Assembly: GCA_015296065.1 (NCBI GenBank)
Contig: DVDU01000211.1
Span: 24,691 to 88,690, forward strand
Direction: 5' to 3'
Origin: Oscillatoriaceae cyanobacterium M33_DOE_052
GTDB lineage: Bacteria > Cyanobacteriota > Cyanobacteriia > Cyanobacteriales > Laspinemataceae
Length of the DNA: 64,000 nucleotides
The notes below the pieces were generated by a model. That model worked only from the letters and a program-made list of their open reading frames with translations, was not told the DNA's origin and did no database searches. Below, one piece after another: positions 44,904 through 53,985 of the stretch. Made by a program: the position numbers and the translations under genes. Numbering within the stretch: the stretch's first letter is position 1; every line of letters begins with the position of its first letter.

Positions 44904-47219
44904 TTAGTTACGCCGGAAGAGGTCGTTTAGAATATCTTGGGTGCGGGAAATGGCGTCATCCATTTGGCCGTTGCCGTTGTGACCGTTGCCGTTGTGACCG
45001 TTGCCGTTGTGACCGTTGCCATTGCCGTTGCCGTTGCCATTGCCTCCACCGTAGGGGGAATAGTAGTAAGAATAGTAGTAGCTTTCATGTTCAGAATCTA
45101 CCATATTCACTACTAATCCGGCGACGTGGCAGCGGGTGCGAGCGAGGATTTCCATTGACTGGAAGACGGTGGACCGGGTGGCTCGCTCGATCGCGGCTAC
45201 GAACACCACACTATCCACCTTCGTGGCCACACTTTGGGCGTCCGTCACCCCCAAAATCGGGGTAGTATCGAGCAACACATAATCATAAACCTGGCGCCAC
45301 TCCTGCAGCAATTCTGACATTTTCTGGGATTCGAGTAAGACCACGGGATTGGGTGGCATCGGACCGGAAGTCATAATATGCAGTTTGCCGGAATCATCCG
45401 CATGGATGAGCTGCCGCCAGGGCCGGTCAGTGGCGATCGCGCTACTCAAACCCAGAGCATTCGGCTGCTTAATCATCTGATGCACCGTAGGTTTGCGCAT
45501 ATCCGCATCCACCAGCAACACCCGATGGCCCAACTCCGCCAACACCCGCGCCAAATTATAGGTAAGCGTACTCTTACCCTCCGAAGGCGTCGAAGAAGTA
45601 AACGCCAGAGTCTTCACCTCATCCTTAGCACCCAAATAGCGCAAATTCAGACCCAAAGACCGGACCGCCTCCGTAAACGCTGAACCGTAGCGGATGGCTT
45701 CCCCATTTTGCCCGCGATAAGACTCGATGACGGGGGCGCTGACTCTGGGGACTAAAGCCAAAGTAGGCAAACCCGTCAACTCCTTCGCTTCCTCTACCCC
45801 CTTCACCCGCTGGTCTGTCCGTTCCAACAGTATCGCCGCGCCAATGCCCAGCAAACCACCAGCAATCAAACCCAGCAGCAAATTCCGCTTGATATTTGGT
45901 GAAACGGGATTTTCTGGCAAATAAGGTGGCTCCAAAATTTGCCAAGGGGCAATTTCCTGCGCCTCGGAAATTTGCAGCTCTTGCAGTTTTTCCAAAAACC
46001 GATTTACCGCCTCAGATTTTACCTTGAATTCCCGCTCTAAGTCAGCATAAGCCTGCTGGAGAGTGGGAATTTTTTCAAAATTATTTTCTACCTGCGCCTG
46101 GGCTTGACGGATACTTTGTAACTGACTGCTCTGGGCAGCCAGTTCCGTTTCCACCTCTAGTAATTGCGCTGCCAAATCCTGCTGAATTTTGCCGTAACCC
46201 GACACATCGGTAATATCCACTTGCCCCACAGCACTGCCCAGGACCCGCTGACTGCGATACTGGAGCAATTGCCGCATACTTTCCCTCTGGCGGAGTAAAT
46301 TTTGTACGACTGGGTGGGTATCATAAAAGCGGCTGCTTTCTTCGGTGTACTTGGCTTCGATTTCTTTTAATTGGGTGGCCAGTTGCTGATATACTGTATC
46401 TTGGCTGAGAATGGCCGCAGGTAAGGCAGCATCAGGATTTTGCCCCGCCTTCGATACCTGGAGCCGCAGTTCTTGATACTTGCGCTGAGTGCGGTTGAGG
46501 GCAATCTCCACATCCCGGGCTTGTTGTTCCAGGGATTGCTTAATGCTTACTACTTGGGTGGCGTGGGTGTCCGGGTCAACGATGCCATTTTTCTCCCGAA
46601 ATTCCCTAATGGCGGAGGCGGATTGGTTCAGTTCTTTTTGGGCTTCGGGGAGTTGTTCTTTAATAAAGCCGATCGCATTTGTCGCCTCCGATCGCTGCCG
46701 CTCCAAACTATAGTCAACGTAAGTATTGCCCAGAGCCTCCAGTACCGCCTTAGCTCTTTCCGGGTCTCTATCCGTATAAGACACAATCAGCACATCCGCA
46801 TCCCCCGCCTGACGGATCGACAGATTGCGCACCACATCTTCCACAGACAGATTGCTGAAGGAATTCTCTAACTGAGCTACCGCTTTGGACACCAAAGAGC
46901 GACTCTGGAGAATCTGGATTTCTGTAGATAGGTCTTTGGCGGTATATCCATCTTGCAGGGGGACAGTGGGCTCGATCGAGACCCCAGTTTTTTTATCCAG
47001 TAAAATTAAAGTCTCGGACTGATAATCGGGAGTCTGTGTTACTGTAGAAAAACTGACCCCGGCAAAAACCGCCGTCGCCACCGCTGCTGCCGACGGCCAG
47101 CGTTTCCGCAGGGTACGCCCCACATCGGATAAGTCCGTTCCTCGTTCCGGCATGCTCACGGGGTCAACCGGCAGGAATTCGTCTCGGTAAGATTTTCTCG
47201 GGGTGATATGAGTTTCCAC
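44904..47219 (-). CDS. Wzc-type polysaccharide tyrosine autokinase
   Basis: The 771-residue protein starts at a GTG at 47219. It has a Wzz-type chain-length domain with two membrane segments (about 40-60 and 445-465), a long coiled coil between (about 180-420), and a C-terminal BY-kinase: Walker A FTSSTPSEGKST at 540-551, Walker A' VLLVDADMRKP at 567-577, and Walker B YDYVLLDTTPIL. The tail has a tyrosine cluster (ESYYYSYYYSPY) followed by a Gly-Asn/His-Asn repeat tract (GNGNGNGNGHNGNGHNGNG). In Wzc proteins tail tyrosine phosphorylation controls capsule/EPS polymer length and export. It is the promoter-proximal gene of the cluster. Confidence 0.93.
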   Translation of the reverse strand: METHITPRKSYRDEFLPVDPVSMPERGTDLSDVGRTLRKRWPSAAAVATAVFAGVSFSTVTQTPDYQSETLILLDKKTGVSIEPTVPLQDGYTAKDLSTEIQILQSRSLVSKAVAQLENSFSNLSVEDVVRNLSIRQAGDADVLIVSYTDRDPERAKAVLEALGNTYVDYSLERQRSEATNAIGFIKEQLPEAQKELNQSASAIREFREKNGIVDPDTHATQVVSIKQSLEQQARDVEIALNRTQRKYQELRLQVSKAGQNPDAALPAAILSQDTVYQQLATQLKEIEAKYTEESSRFYDTHPVVQNLLRQRESMRQLLQYRSQRVLGSAVGQVDITDVSGYGKIQQDLAAQLLEVETELAAQSSQLQSIRQAQAQVENNFEKIPTLQQAYADLEREFKVKSEAVNRFLEKLQELQISEAQEIAPWQILEPPYLPENPVSPNIKRNLLLGLIAGGLLGIGAAILLERTDQRVKGVEEAKELTGLPTLALVPRVSAPVIESYRGQNGEAIRYGSAFTEAVRSLGLNLRYLGAKDEVKTLAFTSSTPSEGKSTLTYNLARVLAELGHRVLLVDADMRKPTVHQMIKQPNALGLSSAIATDRPWRQLIHADDSGKLHIMTSGPMPPNPVVLLESQKMSELLQEWRQVYDYVLLDTTPILGVTDAQSVATKVDSVVFVAAIERATRSTVFQSMEILARTRCHVAGLVVNMVDSEHESYYYSYYYSPYGGGNGNGNGNGNGHNGNGHNGNGHNGNGQMDDAISRTQDILNDLFRRN
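44967..45053 (-). repeat. Coding tandem repeat in the autokinase tail
   Basis: Units of about 18 bp (TTGCCGTTGTGACCG on the plus strand) repeat three times, grading into GCCGTTGCCATT hexamers. They code for the NGNGHNGNGHNGNG tract between the tyrosine cluster and the last 20 residues. Confidence 0.8.
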
Positions 47220-47461
47220 AGTGCTGACATTCCCCTATTTAACAAGCCTGAGCTGATGCGACTGCCACAGAGACAGCGCGCAGTCATTTCATTTCTGCTC
47301 ATCTTTTCTCGAAGACTGAAGCCACTCCGGAATAGTTGCCCCCCTTTTCCCCGTCTCCCCTTTCCCTCGTCTCCCCGTCTCCCCTTCCCCTGGTTCCCGG
47401 TGCGTCCAATGAGGATGCTGTATAATTGAGTATAAATTTTTTAGTTGCTAGGACCAGCTAA
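47220..47461. repeat. Divergent spacer with G/C-rich dispersed repeat
   Basis: No gene. At 47339-47392 CCCCGTCTCCCCTTCCC units form one arm of the GGGGAGAC repeat family. The A/T-rich stretch 47420-47445 (GCTGTATAATTGAG) includes a TATAAT-like hexamer at 47421-47426 and may be the -10 element of the rightward gene. Confidence 0.55.
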
Positions 47462-48766
47462 ATGGGTAAGTCGATTATTCAGTTGGTTGACGAGTTACCG
47501 GCAGACAATATCACAGTCAAAGTTTTAAAGGCTTTAGACTATCTGGCACCCGGTGAGTGGAATAATTTAGTAGGTTTTGACAATACCATTAAAGCGGTGA
47601 CGGGGGAAACGGACCCCAAGGTAATCCAGCGATTGCGCGATCGAGCGGTAGCATTATACTTCGACCCGAAAAAAGGCTACGAAGCCGCCGTCACAGTTTA
47701 TCAAACCATTGATAAAGCTGACGCGGCAATGGGAGCGGCGGCGATGGCCAACAAAATTGGCGAAAAAATCAGCTTTCTCTCGTTTTTAGGCAACATTACC
47801 CCCAAAGCAGATGTCACTCAAACCATTGATTTACTGCTAAAAATCGCCGTTGAAATCATCGCCTTCTGCAAACTAAACGGCATTCCCCAACCCAACCCGC
47901 AGCAGTTCGCTGCCGCCCTCGCCAACAACTATCAAGATGCCGCCTTGATGCGGATGGTAGCCCTAGTTTGTATTGATGGCTTGCTGCCATTAGGTCCGGA
48001 TTTTCTCAGCAAAATTCAAACCATTATCAGCGGCACAGACACTAACACGGTGGCGCAAAACCCAGTATTTTCAGCCGTCAGCAGCTCTTTGCCGGGAAAT
48101 AGCACTGCAGATAAATTCGGGTTTATCACCCAGGCGTTTAGCTCCGTGCAAGGGTGGATGAATGGCTTGGTGGCTAAAACCGGCTTAACTCCCCAATCGA
48201 TTTTTAACAGTATCGGCAAGTTTATCCAGGTTGCTGATGATAACTTGGACTTCGTAGCGGCATTTCTCGACCAAACCACCAATTACTACGAGCATACGGG
48301 AATTCAGACCGTAGCCCGCCGCGTGATTTTGGATGCCTACGATGCTGTCAAAGCCGAAATGCAGCAAGAAGGAGTAACCTCTAGCTCCAGTAGTTCAGCT
48401 TCCGGGACTTCTGAGACAGGCAGTTACGCTGTGGGTCAAACTGTAGAAGTCTGGGACGGTGAAGACGAGGACTGGTATCAGGCGACGATTCAAAAAGTCA
48501 AAGCCAAGGAATACTATGTCCATTATGTAGGTTACGGCTCCTCGGATGACGAGTGGGTGGATGAAGATGACGTGCGCTCCCGGGACTTAGCCACCACGGA
48601 TGACAACGGATATGCCGTGGGTCAAAAGGTCAAAGTCTGGGATGATGATGAGGAAGAATGGTATTCGGCGATCATTAAGGAAATCCGACGCAACCAATAT
48701 TACATCCATTACATCGGTTACGACGAATCGGATGATGAGTGGGTGGATAATGATGATATCAGCTAG
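47462..48766 (+). CDS. Protein with two C-terminal chromo-barrel/Tudor-knot-like domains
   Basis: The 434-residue protein has a mostly helical N-terminal region of about 300 residues with no family I recognise (it begins MGKSIIQLVDELPADNITVK), a Ser-rich linker (SSSSSASGTSETGS), and two copies of a 50-residue module at about 322-375 and 385-433. Each has VGQ.V.VWD followed by W, then YYVHYVGYGSSDDEWV or YYIHYIGYDESDDEWV. This matches the MOF/Esa1/MSL3-type chromo-barrel (Tudor-knot) pattern, where aromatic residues form a small cage. The module is best known from eukaryotic chromatin proteins, and is rare in bacteria. There is no signal peptide. Ligand unknown. Confidence 0.8.
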   Translation: MGKSIIQLVDELPADNITVKVLKALDYLAPGEWNNLVGFDNTIKAVTGETDPKVIQRLRDRAVALYFDPKKGYEAAVTVYQTIDKADAAMGAAAMANKIGEKISFLSFLGNITPKADVTQTIDLLLKIAVEIIAFCKLNGIPQPNPQQFAAALANNYQDAALMRMVALVCIDGLLPLGPDFLSKIQTIISGTDTNTVAQNPVFSAVSSSLPGNSTADKFGFITQAFSSVQGWMNGLVAKTGLTPQSIFNSIGKFIQVADDNLDFVAAFLDQTTNYYEHTGIQTVARRVILDAYDAVKAEMQQEGVTSSSSSSASGTSETGSYAVGQTVEVWDGEDEDWYQATIQKVKAKEYYVHYVGYGSSDDEWVDEDDVRSRDLATTDDNGYAVGQKVKVWDDDEEEWYSAIIKEIRRNQYYIHYIGYDESDDEWVDNDDIS

Positions 48767-48798
48767 GGAAGGACAATCTCCCCGGCGGTGCCGATAAA

Positions 48799-48833
48799 AA
48801 GAATCCCACGGCAATGCCGTGGGATTCTTTTTT
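48799..48833. terminator. Bidirectional terminator
   Basis: AAGAATCCCACGGC and GCCGTGGGATTCTT form a perfect 14-bp stem with an AAT loop, flanked by A-tract and T-tract, so it can work on both strands. It ends the Tudor-knot-like gene on the plus strand and the tRNA-Gln transcript on the minus strand. Confidence 0.9.
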
Positions 48834-48838
48834 GAAAA

Positions 48839-48910
48839 CTGGGGCGAAAGGATTCGAACCTCTGAATGCCTGGACCAAAACCAGGTGCCTTACCACTTGG
48901 CGACGCCCCA
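48839..48910 (-). tRNA. tRNA-Gln (anticodon TTG)
   Basis: Read on the minus strand the sequence folds as a tRNA: acceptor TGGGGCG / CGCCCCA, the anticodon stem CCTGG with loop TTTTGGT (anticodon TTG, glutamine), and the T-arm GGTTCGAATCC. The discriminator is G, as expected for glutamine tRNAs. CCA is not encoded. Confidence 0.96.
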
Positions 48911-49047
48911 TTGCCTCAGCCTTAATTATAATAGCAGACACATCTGGGTTTTTGTCAACCCCTGCAGCAAAATTTATTTTTAATTTTTACTGCATCTGGT
49001 TAGTCCGGGGAGAGAAAATGGCTGAAAAAAGCGTCTGGGCAAGGATT

Positions 49048-52000
49048 CTATGGTTTTCGGGGGATGGGGGCAAAACCCGACTGCTTGATGGGGATCTGGA
49101 TACGGAACTCGGTGCCGTTTCCAGGTTCGGAGTCGCACTCGATCGTACCGCCGTGTTTGTCCACGATAATTTTATAGCTGATGGACATCCCCAGACCGGT
49201 GCCTTTACCCACAGGTTTGGTGGTAAAGAAGGGGTCAAAGAGGCGCCTTTTCACGTCTTCGGTCATTCCTGGTCCGTTATCGCGGATAGAAATAGTGACT
49301 TGGGAGGGTTTACCACTGTTGTCGGTGGTGGCGATTTCGGTGCTGATGGTAATAGTGCGGGGTGCGGGTTGGTTTTCCAGAGCATCTATAGCATTGGCCA
49401 AGATATTCATAAATACCTGGTTGAGCTGACCCGCGTAGCACTCCACCTTGGGTAGGGCCGCGTAGTTTTTCACGATTTCAATCGCCGGGTCCTTGCCCTT
49501 GGGTTTGCAGCGGTTGTGTAAAATCAACAGCGTGTTATCGATGCCTTCGTGAATATCCACCGGCTTCATTTCCGCTTCATCGAGGCGGGAGAAGTTGCGC
49601 AAACTCAGGACGATTTGGCGGATGCGATCGGCCCCTATTTCCATAGAGGCGAGGATTTTGGGCAAATCACCGATGAGAAAATCCAGGTCCATGTCTTCGG
49701 CAGCTTCTTGAATTTCCCCCACTGGCTCAGGATAGTGGCGTTGATAAAGCTCAATGATTTCCAGCAGGTCCTGAGTATAATTTTTCGCGTGAACCAGGTT
49801 ACCAGTGATAAAGTTCACCGGGTTATTGATTTCGTGCGCAATACCCGCCACCATCTGCCCCAAACTAGACATTTTTTCCGTTTGAATGAGCTGAGATTGG
49901 GTTTGCTTCAGGTTGTGGAGAGCTTCGCTCAGTTGCTGAGCTTGGGTTTGAGCGGCGAGAGCAGCGGCGTGAGTTTGGGCGTAAAGTTCCGCTTGGTCGA
50001 TCGCCAAAGCGAGCTGGTCAACCACCGCCTGCAGCATTTCCACTTCCCCATCGCTCCAAGCTTTTCGTCCTCGAGAGTGGCTACAGACCACCGCTCCAAG
50101 CTGACCAGCGCGAGTTTCCAAAGGCAGCAGGAGCTGGGAAGTAATGCCCATATCGGCGATCAGCTTATGAGTCAGCTCGTCCAAATCAGTGGCAGCGTTA
50201 ATATCATCAATGCGCAGCAATTGCAGATTTTTGATTCTCGCCGCCAGTTTGATGCTTTTTTCCGGCGGGTACTCGCAGACCATACTGGGGAGTTCCGGCG
50301 ATCGGGCTTCGTGACTCACCGCCAGCATCGGCTGGGAGGCGTGAGGGAAATACCAGATAAAATGACACCGGTCAACTTGCAACAAGCTGCGGATTTCCTG
50401 GACAGCGGTTTCTAGGATAGTATCCAAATCCAGAGAATTTCTAATCTGACTGGCCAGACGGAATAGCAGTCCCTCCCGGCGTTCCAGCAAAGCTTCACGG
50501 GTCCAAGCGCGGTCAACCGCCAATGCAATCGCACTGGAAAGCCACCCCAACAGACTCTGCACCGACTCGGGCAAAAACTCGGAGCTATAGATCGCGATGA
50601 CTCCTACGAGTATCTCACCGACGATAAGGGGATGGGCGGCAAAATTGGCTTTCAAGTTGCACCCATCCGTAGCCAATTCTTCTATCTCCAGGCTGAAAGA
50701 GGAAATTTTCCCAGTCACCAGGCGGCGATTTTCCGCAATGCCACCGATAATAGATTGGCCGCGCTTGACGCGCTTGGGGAAAGTTTCCCAGCGGAAGGGA
50801 TGCCCTGCGGCACCGGTCAATTCCAGAATATCAGTATTGGGATTAAGCAACCAAATTGCTACCGATGTGACTTCTAGGTGTTCCACGATGGTGGTGGCGC
50901 TTTGGGAGAGGAACTCCGATAGGGGTTCCGGTTGACTCAAAAGCATACCCATTGCGGCGTTGAACGCGGCGAGGCGATCGAGGCGAGTTGCTTCTACGCT
51001 GCTACGTTCCCAGGCGACCAGCTCCAAGTGTTGCCGGTAAGTCACATCTTGAAAATATACTTCTAAACCTTCTGCCTCTGGATAAATACGCACTGAGTAC
51101 CAGATACCGAAACTGGGCTCAAATCCTTCAAACTTCACCATCACCCGATCGGATGCGGCGCGGCGGCATTCTTTACCGAAAGTCCCATTCACCAAACGCG
51201 GAAACTCATCCCCAATTTGGCGACCGATTAAGCTATCCCGGCTTTTCAATAAAATTTTCTCAGCGCTGGTGTTTACATAGGTAAAGCGCCAATCCCGATC
51301 GAGGGCAAAGAAGGCATCGGCCATTCTTTCGAGAGAGTTCTCCATCTGTTGCTCGGAGTTCCCCAACTGTTTGGGGTGTTGCTGGCAAGTCGTCTTCTCC
51401 AAAATCGCCCCATCAATCCACCGCAGCTGTCCAGCGGTATTGCATATTCCCCGCCCCTGTTCCACAACCCATTTGACTTGACCAGACGGATCGATGAGTG
51501 GGTATTCCAAGGCAAAGGGTTCTCCTTTTAATATAGCCTGTCGAATTGCTTCATCGACGCGGCGGTCATCTTCGGGATGGATCAGGCTAGTATAACGATG
51601 CTGCTGGTTCCGGATCAGGGCTGTAGCGGGATATCCAGATATTTCCTCGATCCCATCGGTGATAAATTCTACGGTGCGATCGGCATCCACAGCACAGCGG
51701 TAGATGGCACAAGGGATGTGGGACGCCAGCTCCGCCAAACCTTCTAGGCTAGGTATCGGAGTCTCAGACAGTCCTAAAGGTGCCCTTTCCTCCTCCTGCG
51801 GCGTGACAACAACACCCCATTCAGGATTCAGCTCCATCGGTGTCGAGGTACTGTATTGATCAGTGATATCTATATTTACCACCAAGTAGGCGATCGGCTT
51901 GCCCTGAGCATCCCATTGCACAGTCCAGTGACTGGCAACGATCGCTACGCCGAACCCAGGGGTCTGCGTAGGACCGTGACGGTTCGCCGGAGACAGGATC

Positions 52001-52350
52001 GAGGCACCTGCTTCTGATGCGGCTATGTCTTGTGTAACCCGCTTCCACTGCATCAGCACCCCCTGCCAGTAACCCTCTTTCAGCAACTGCTTAATCATTT
52101 TTTGCCGAGTAGTTTCACTACTCGTATAAAGCAGGGTATGGGCATCCTGTCCCAAAACCTCTAGCGCCGACCATCCGTATAAACGAGTGGCTCCCTGATT
52201 CCAATTGATAATTCGCCCTTTGATATCAAGCACCATAATCGCCGCTTCACTCAGATTTGCCAGCAACAGGTTTTTCCCTGTATCTGGATGCGACGGACAA
52301 TCCTGCCCCCAGCGGAAGCGCTGGGAGCTACTTGGCTGTTGGTTCAACAT
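49048..52350 (-). CDS. Multi-PAS/GAF sensor histidine kinase
   Basis: The start is the ATG at 52350 (MLNQQPSSSQRFRWGQDCPS). The 1100-residue protein appears soluble. In order: a PAS domain near 30-150 (IMVLDIKGRIINWNQGATRL), a second near 210-330 with a PAC-like end, a third near 335-440 (FFALDRDWRFTYVNTSAEKI), a GAF domain near 475-620, a second GAF near 640-800 (LDTILETAVQEIRSLLQVDR), a coiled coil, and a kinase core with the H-box IAHEINNPVNF, N-box NQVFMNILANAIDAL, and G-boxes IRDNGPGMT and GKGTGLGMSI. No response regulator lies beside it. The core is closely similar to that of the kinase at 53986-55455. Confidence 0.94.
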   Translation of the reverse strand: MLNQQPSSSQRFRWGQDCPSHPDTGKNLLLANLSEAAIMVLDIKGRIINWNQGATRLYGWSALEVLGQDAHTLLYTSSETTRQKMIKQLLKEGYWQGVLMQWKRVTQDIAASEAGASILSPANRHGPTQTPGFGVAIVASHWTVQWDAQGKPIAYLVVNIDITDQYSTSTPMELNPEWGVVVTPQEEERAPLGLSETPIPSLEGLAELASHIPCAIYRCAVDADRTVEFITDGIEEISGYPATALIRNQQHRYTSLIHPEDDRRVDEAIRQAILKGEPFALEYPLIDPSGQVKWVVEQGRGICNTAGQLRWIDGAILEKTTCQQHPKQLGNSEQQMENSLERMADAFFALDRDWRFTYVNTSAEKILLKSRDSLIGRQIGDEFPRLVNGTFGKECRRAASDRVMVKFEGFEPSFGIWYSVRIYPEAEGLEVYFQDVTYRQHLELVAWERSSVEATRLDRLAAFNAAMGMLLSQPEPLSEFLSQSATTIVEHLEVTSVAIWLLNPNTDILELTGAAGHPFRWETFPKRVKRGQSIIGGIAENRRLVTGKISSFSLEIEELATDGCNLKANFAAHPLIVGEILVGVIAIYSSEFLPESVQSLLGWLSSAIALAVDRAWTREALLERREGLLFRLASQIRNSLDLDTILETAVQEIRSLLQVDRCHFIWYFPHASQPMLAVSHEARSPELPSMVCEYPPEKSIKLAARIKNLQLLRIDDINAATDLDELTHKLIADMGITSQLLLPLETRAGQLGAVVCSHSRGRKAWSDGEVEMLQAVVDQLALAIDQAELYAQTHAAALAAQTQAQQLSEALHNLKQTQSQLIQTEKMSSLGQMVAGIAHEINNPVNFITGNLVHAKNYTQDLLEIIELYQRHYPEPVGEIQEAAEDMDLDFLIGDLPKILASMEIGADRIRQIVLSLRNFSRLDEAEMKPVDIHEGIDNTLLILHNRCKPKGKDPAIEIVKNYAALPKVECYAGQLNQVFMNILANAIDALENQPAPRTITISTEIATTDNSGKPSQVTISIRDNGPGMTEDVKRRLFDPFFTTKPVGKGTGLGMSISYKIIVDKHGGTIECDSEPGNGTEFRIQIPIKQSGFAPIPRKP

Positions 52351-53985
52351 AGTTTTTTGACACTTCCTTGCTGCTGTGCAAGCTGGCAACGGCTTCCTCT
52401 GGGCTCTGTAGCCCTCCAGCCAGGACGTTGGAGGCTATGGGGTTGGTGATAACTCTTGCTCCAGAGCTTGCATCTACCCCAAATACGAAAGAAAGGAGGC
52501 TTTGCAGGGGATTTTAGTCCCGTTCGGTTTTCCGGTTCCTGCCAAAGCCGCCATTTGTCCTATTCTCTCCATCCACTTTGTGCTGTCCCGATCGTAGTTT
52601 TCTGGTTGTCCCAACCTATCTATTTTTATTTTATATTTCCTTTTCCCTTTTTTAATATTGTCTGATGAAAATTAATCCATAGGAGCATTTACTGATCATA
52701 ATTTTCCCTCAAAGCCGATCGCGGTTAACCACTTATTCCGCCTCAATCACTTTCTTGCCTCCACCCAAAACTGCTGGTTATCGGTAAATCTACTCCAGAA
52801 GAGCCATAACTCATGGTCAACCCACCTGATCCTACCTTTCCTGGCCGGATTGTGCCCCTAACTTTAGTCCAATCCGCGCTCTCTAATCTGGGCGGTCCTT
52901 TATCTGATGGCGATCAATTTGTCATTGTTGACCCCCTGTTACTTATCTCAACTTTTCTTAACATCAGCATTAGTGCTGTTATCCTTATTAGGCAAACCTC
53001 CCCGCCTCTCTAGGTTCCCTAAATTAATAATTTTTAACAAAACTTCTATTTATGGTTTTACCAGTATATTTACCGATGCTAACCCAGCTTGTCTGCACTA
53101 TAGGGTCACTTTCTTAGTAATGATACGGATAGTAATGGCGGAAAAAGCACGATTTTGGTAAGGAATCCCTATCATCCCATCCCAGGGGCAATTCCGGAGT
53201 TTCTTTGTAAATAGATACAAAAATACACAGAAATTATTAAAAATAATTGTCTTGATGTTTTAACGACATATGCACAATATTTAAATTAGTATTAAAAACT
53301 GCAAAAAATCCCGATAAATGTAATCTAAATCACAATCAAGCCTTGAGTTAATGGTAAAAAGGAGATATAAAAATAATTAGAGCATAAGGAGTGGTAACTT
53401 TACCGGAATTTAACTTTCAATTAAACTGTATAACTCTTTTACCTTCGGTCATCCACCTAAAAATCTATCCGGGCTACCATGCCGACAGATTATAAAACTC
53501 CAACTACTGGCGCAATTCTGTATTCATGTGTTGTGGGGGGTCAGACCCAGCAACCATTGAGGGGCCGCCCGGAGGTAGTGGCAGCACCAAGGCCAACAGA
53601 ACCCCCTCTAACAACCACAGCCGGGAAAAATATTTTTCAGGAGAAAAAGAATGGCCTAGTCGCCGGTTTTGTCAAGAGGGATTATGCAAGAATCGCATAA
53701 AAAAATTGAATAATTGCTCGGCAAAAAAGTGTTTTTTGTATTCAAAATCACCGCATAATGATGAAAAATTTAACTAAACTGAGTAAGGGGTATTTTGCTG
53801 AAGTAGATTCAAACATCATTAACAACGCTTAGTTCAGTGAGTATGAGGGGATGGGAACCAAAATATTGACATAAATCTAATTAGCTATTTGCTGGAGGAA
53901 TTAGAATCAGCTCTCAGCCAATAATTCAGCAAGTTAGTAGGCAGGAATATCGAGCAATATTTGCAGGCGAATTAAAGGGTAAATT
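52351..53985. other. 1.6-kb divergent spacer without a convincing gene
   Basis: The region separates two divergent kinases. The largest plus-strand frames (52813-53013, 52907-53161, 53479-53700) are short and lack a clear ribosome-binding site or family signature. The frame at 52813 begins MVNPPDPTFPGRIVPLTLVQ and could be the start of a decayed gene, since a plausible continuation (SNDTDSNGGKST) is found in another frame near 53114. From about 53220 to 53480 the DNA is A/T-rich, and may hold the kinase promoter. A 5' leader runs up to 53985. Confidence 0.5.

Noticed and set aside
53479..53777. Small Gly/Cys-containing open frames in the kinase spacer, considered as a peptide precursor
   Set aside because: No ribosome site, no modifying enzymes nearby, and two overlapping frames are equally open.
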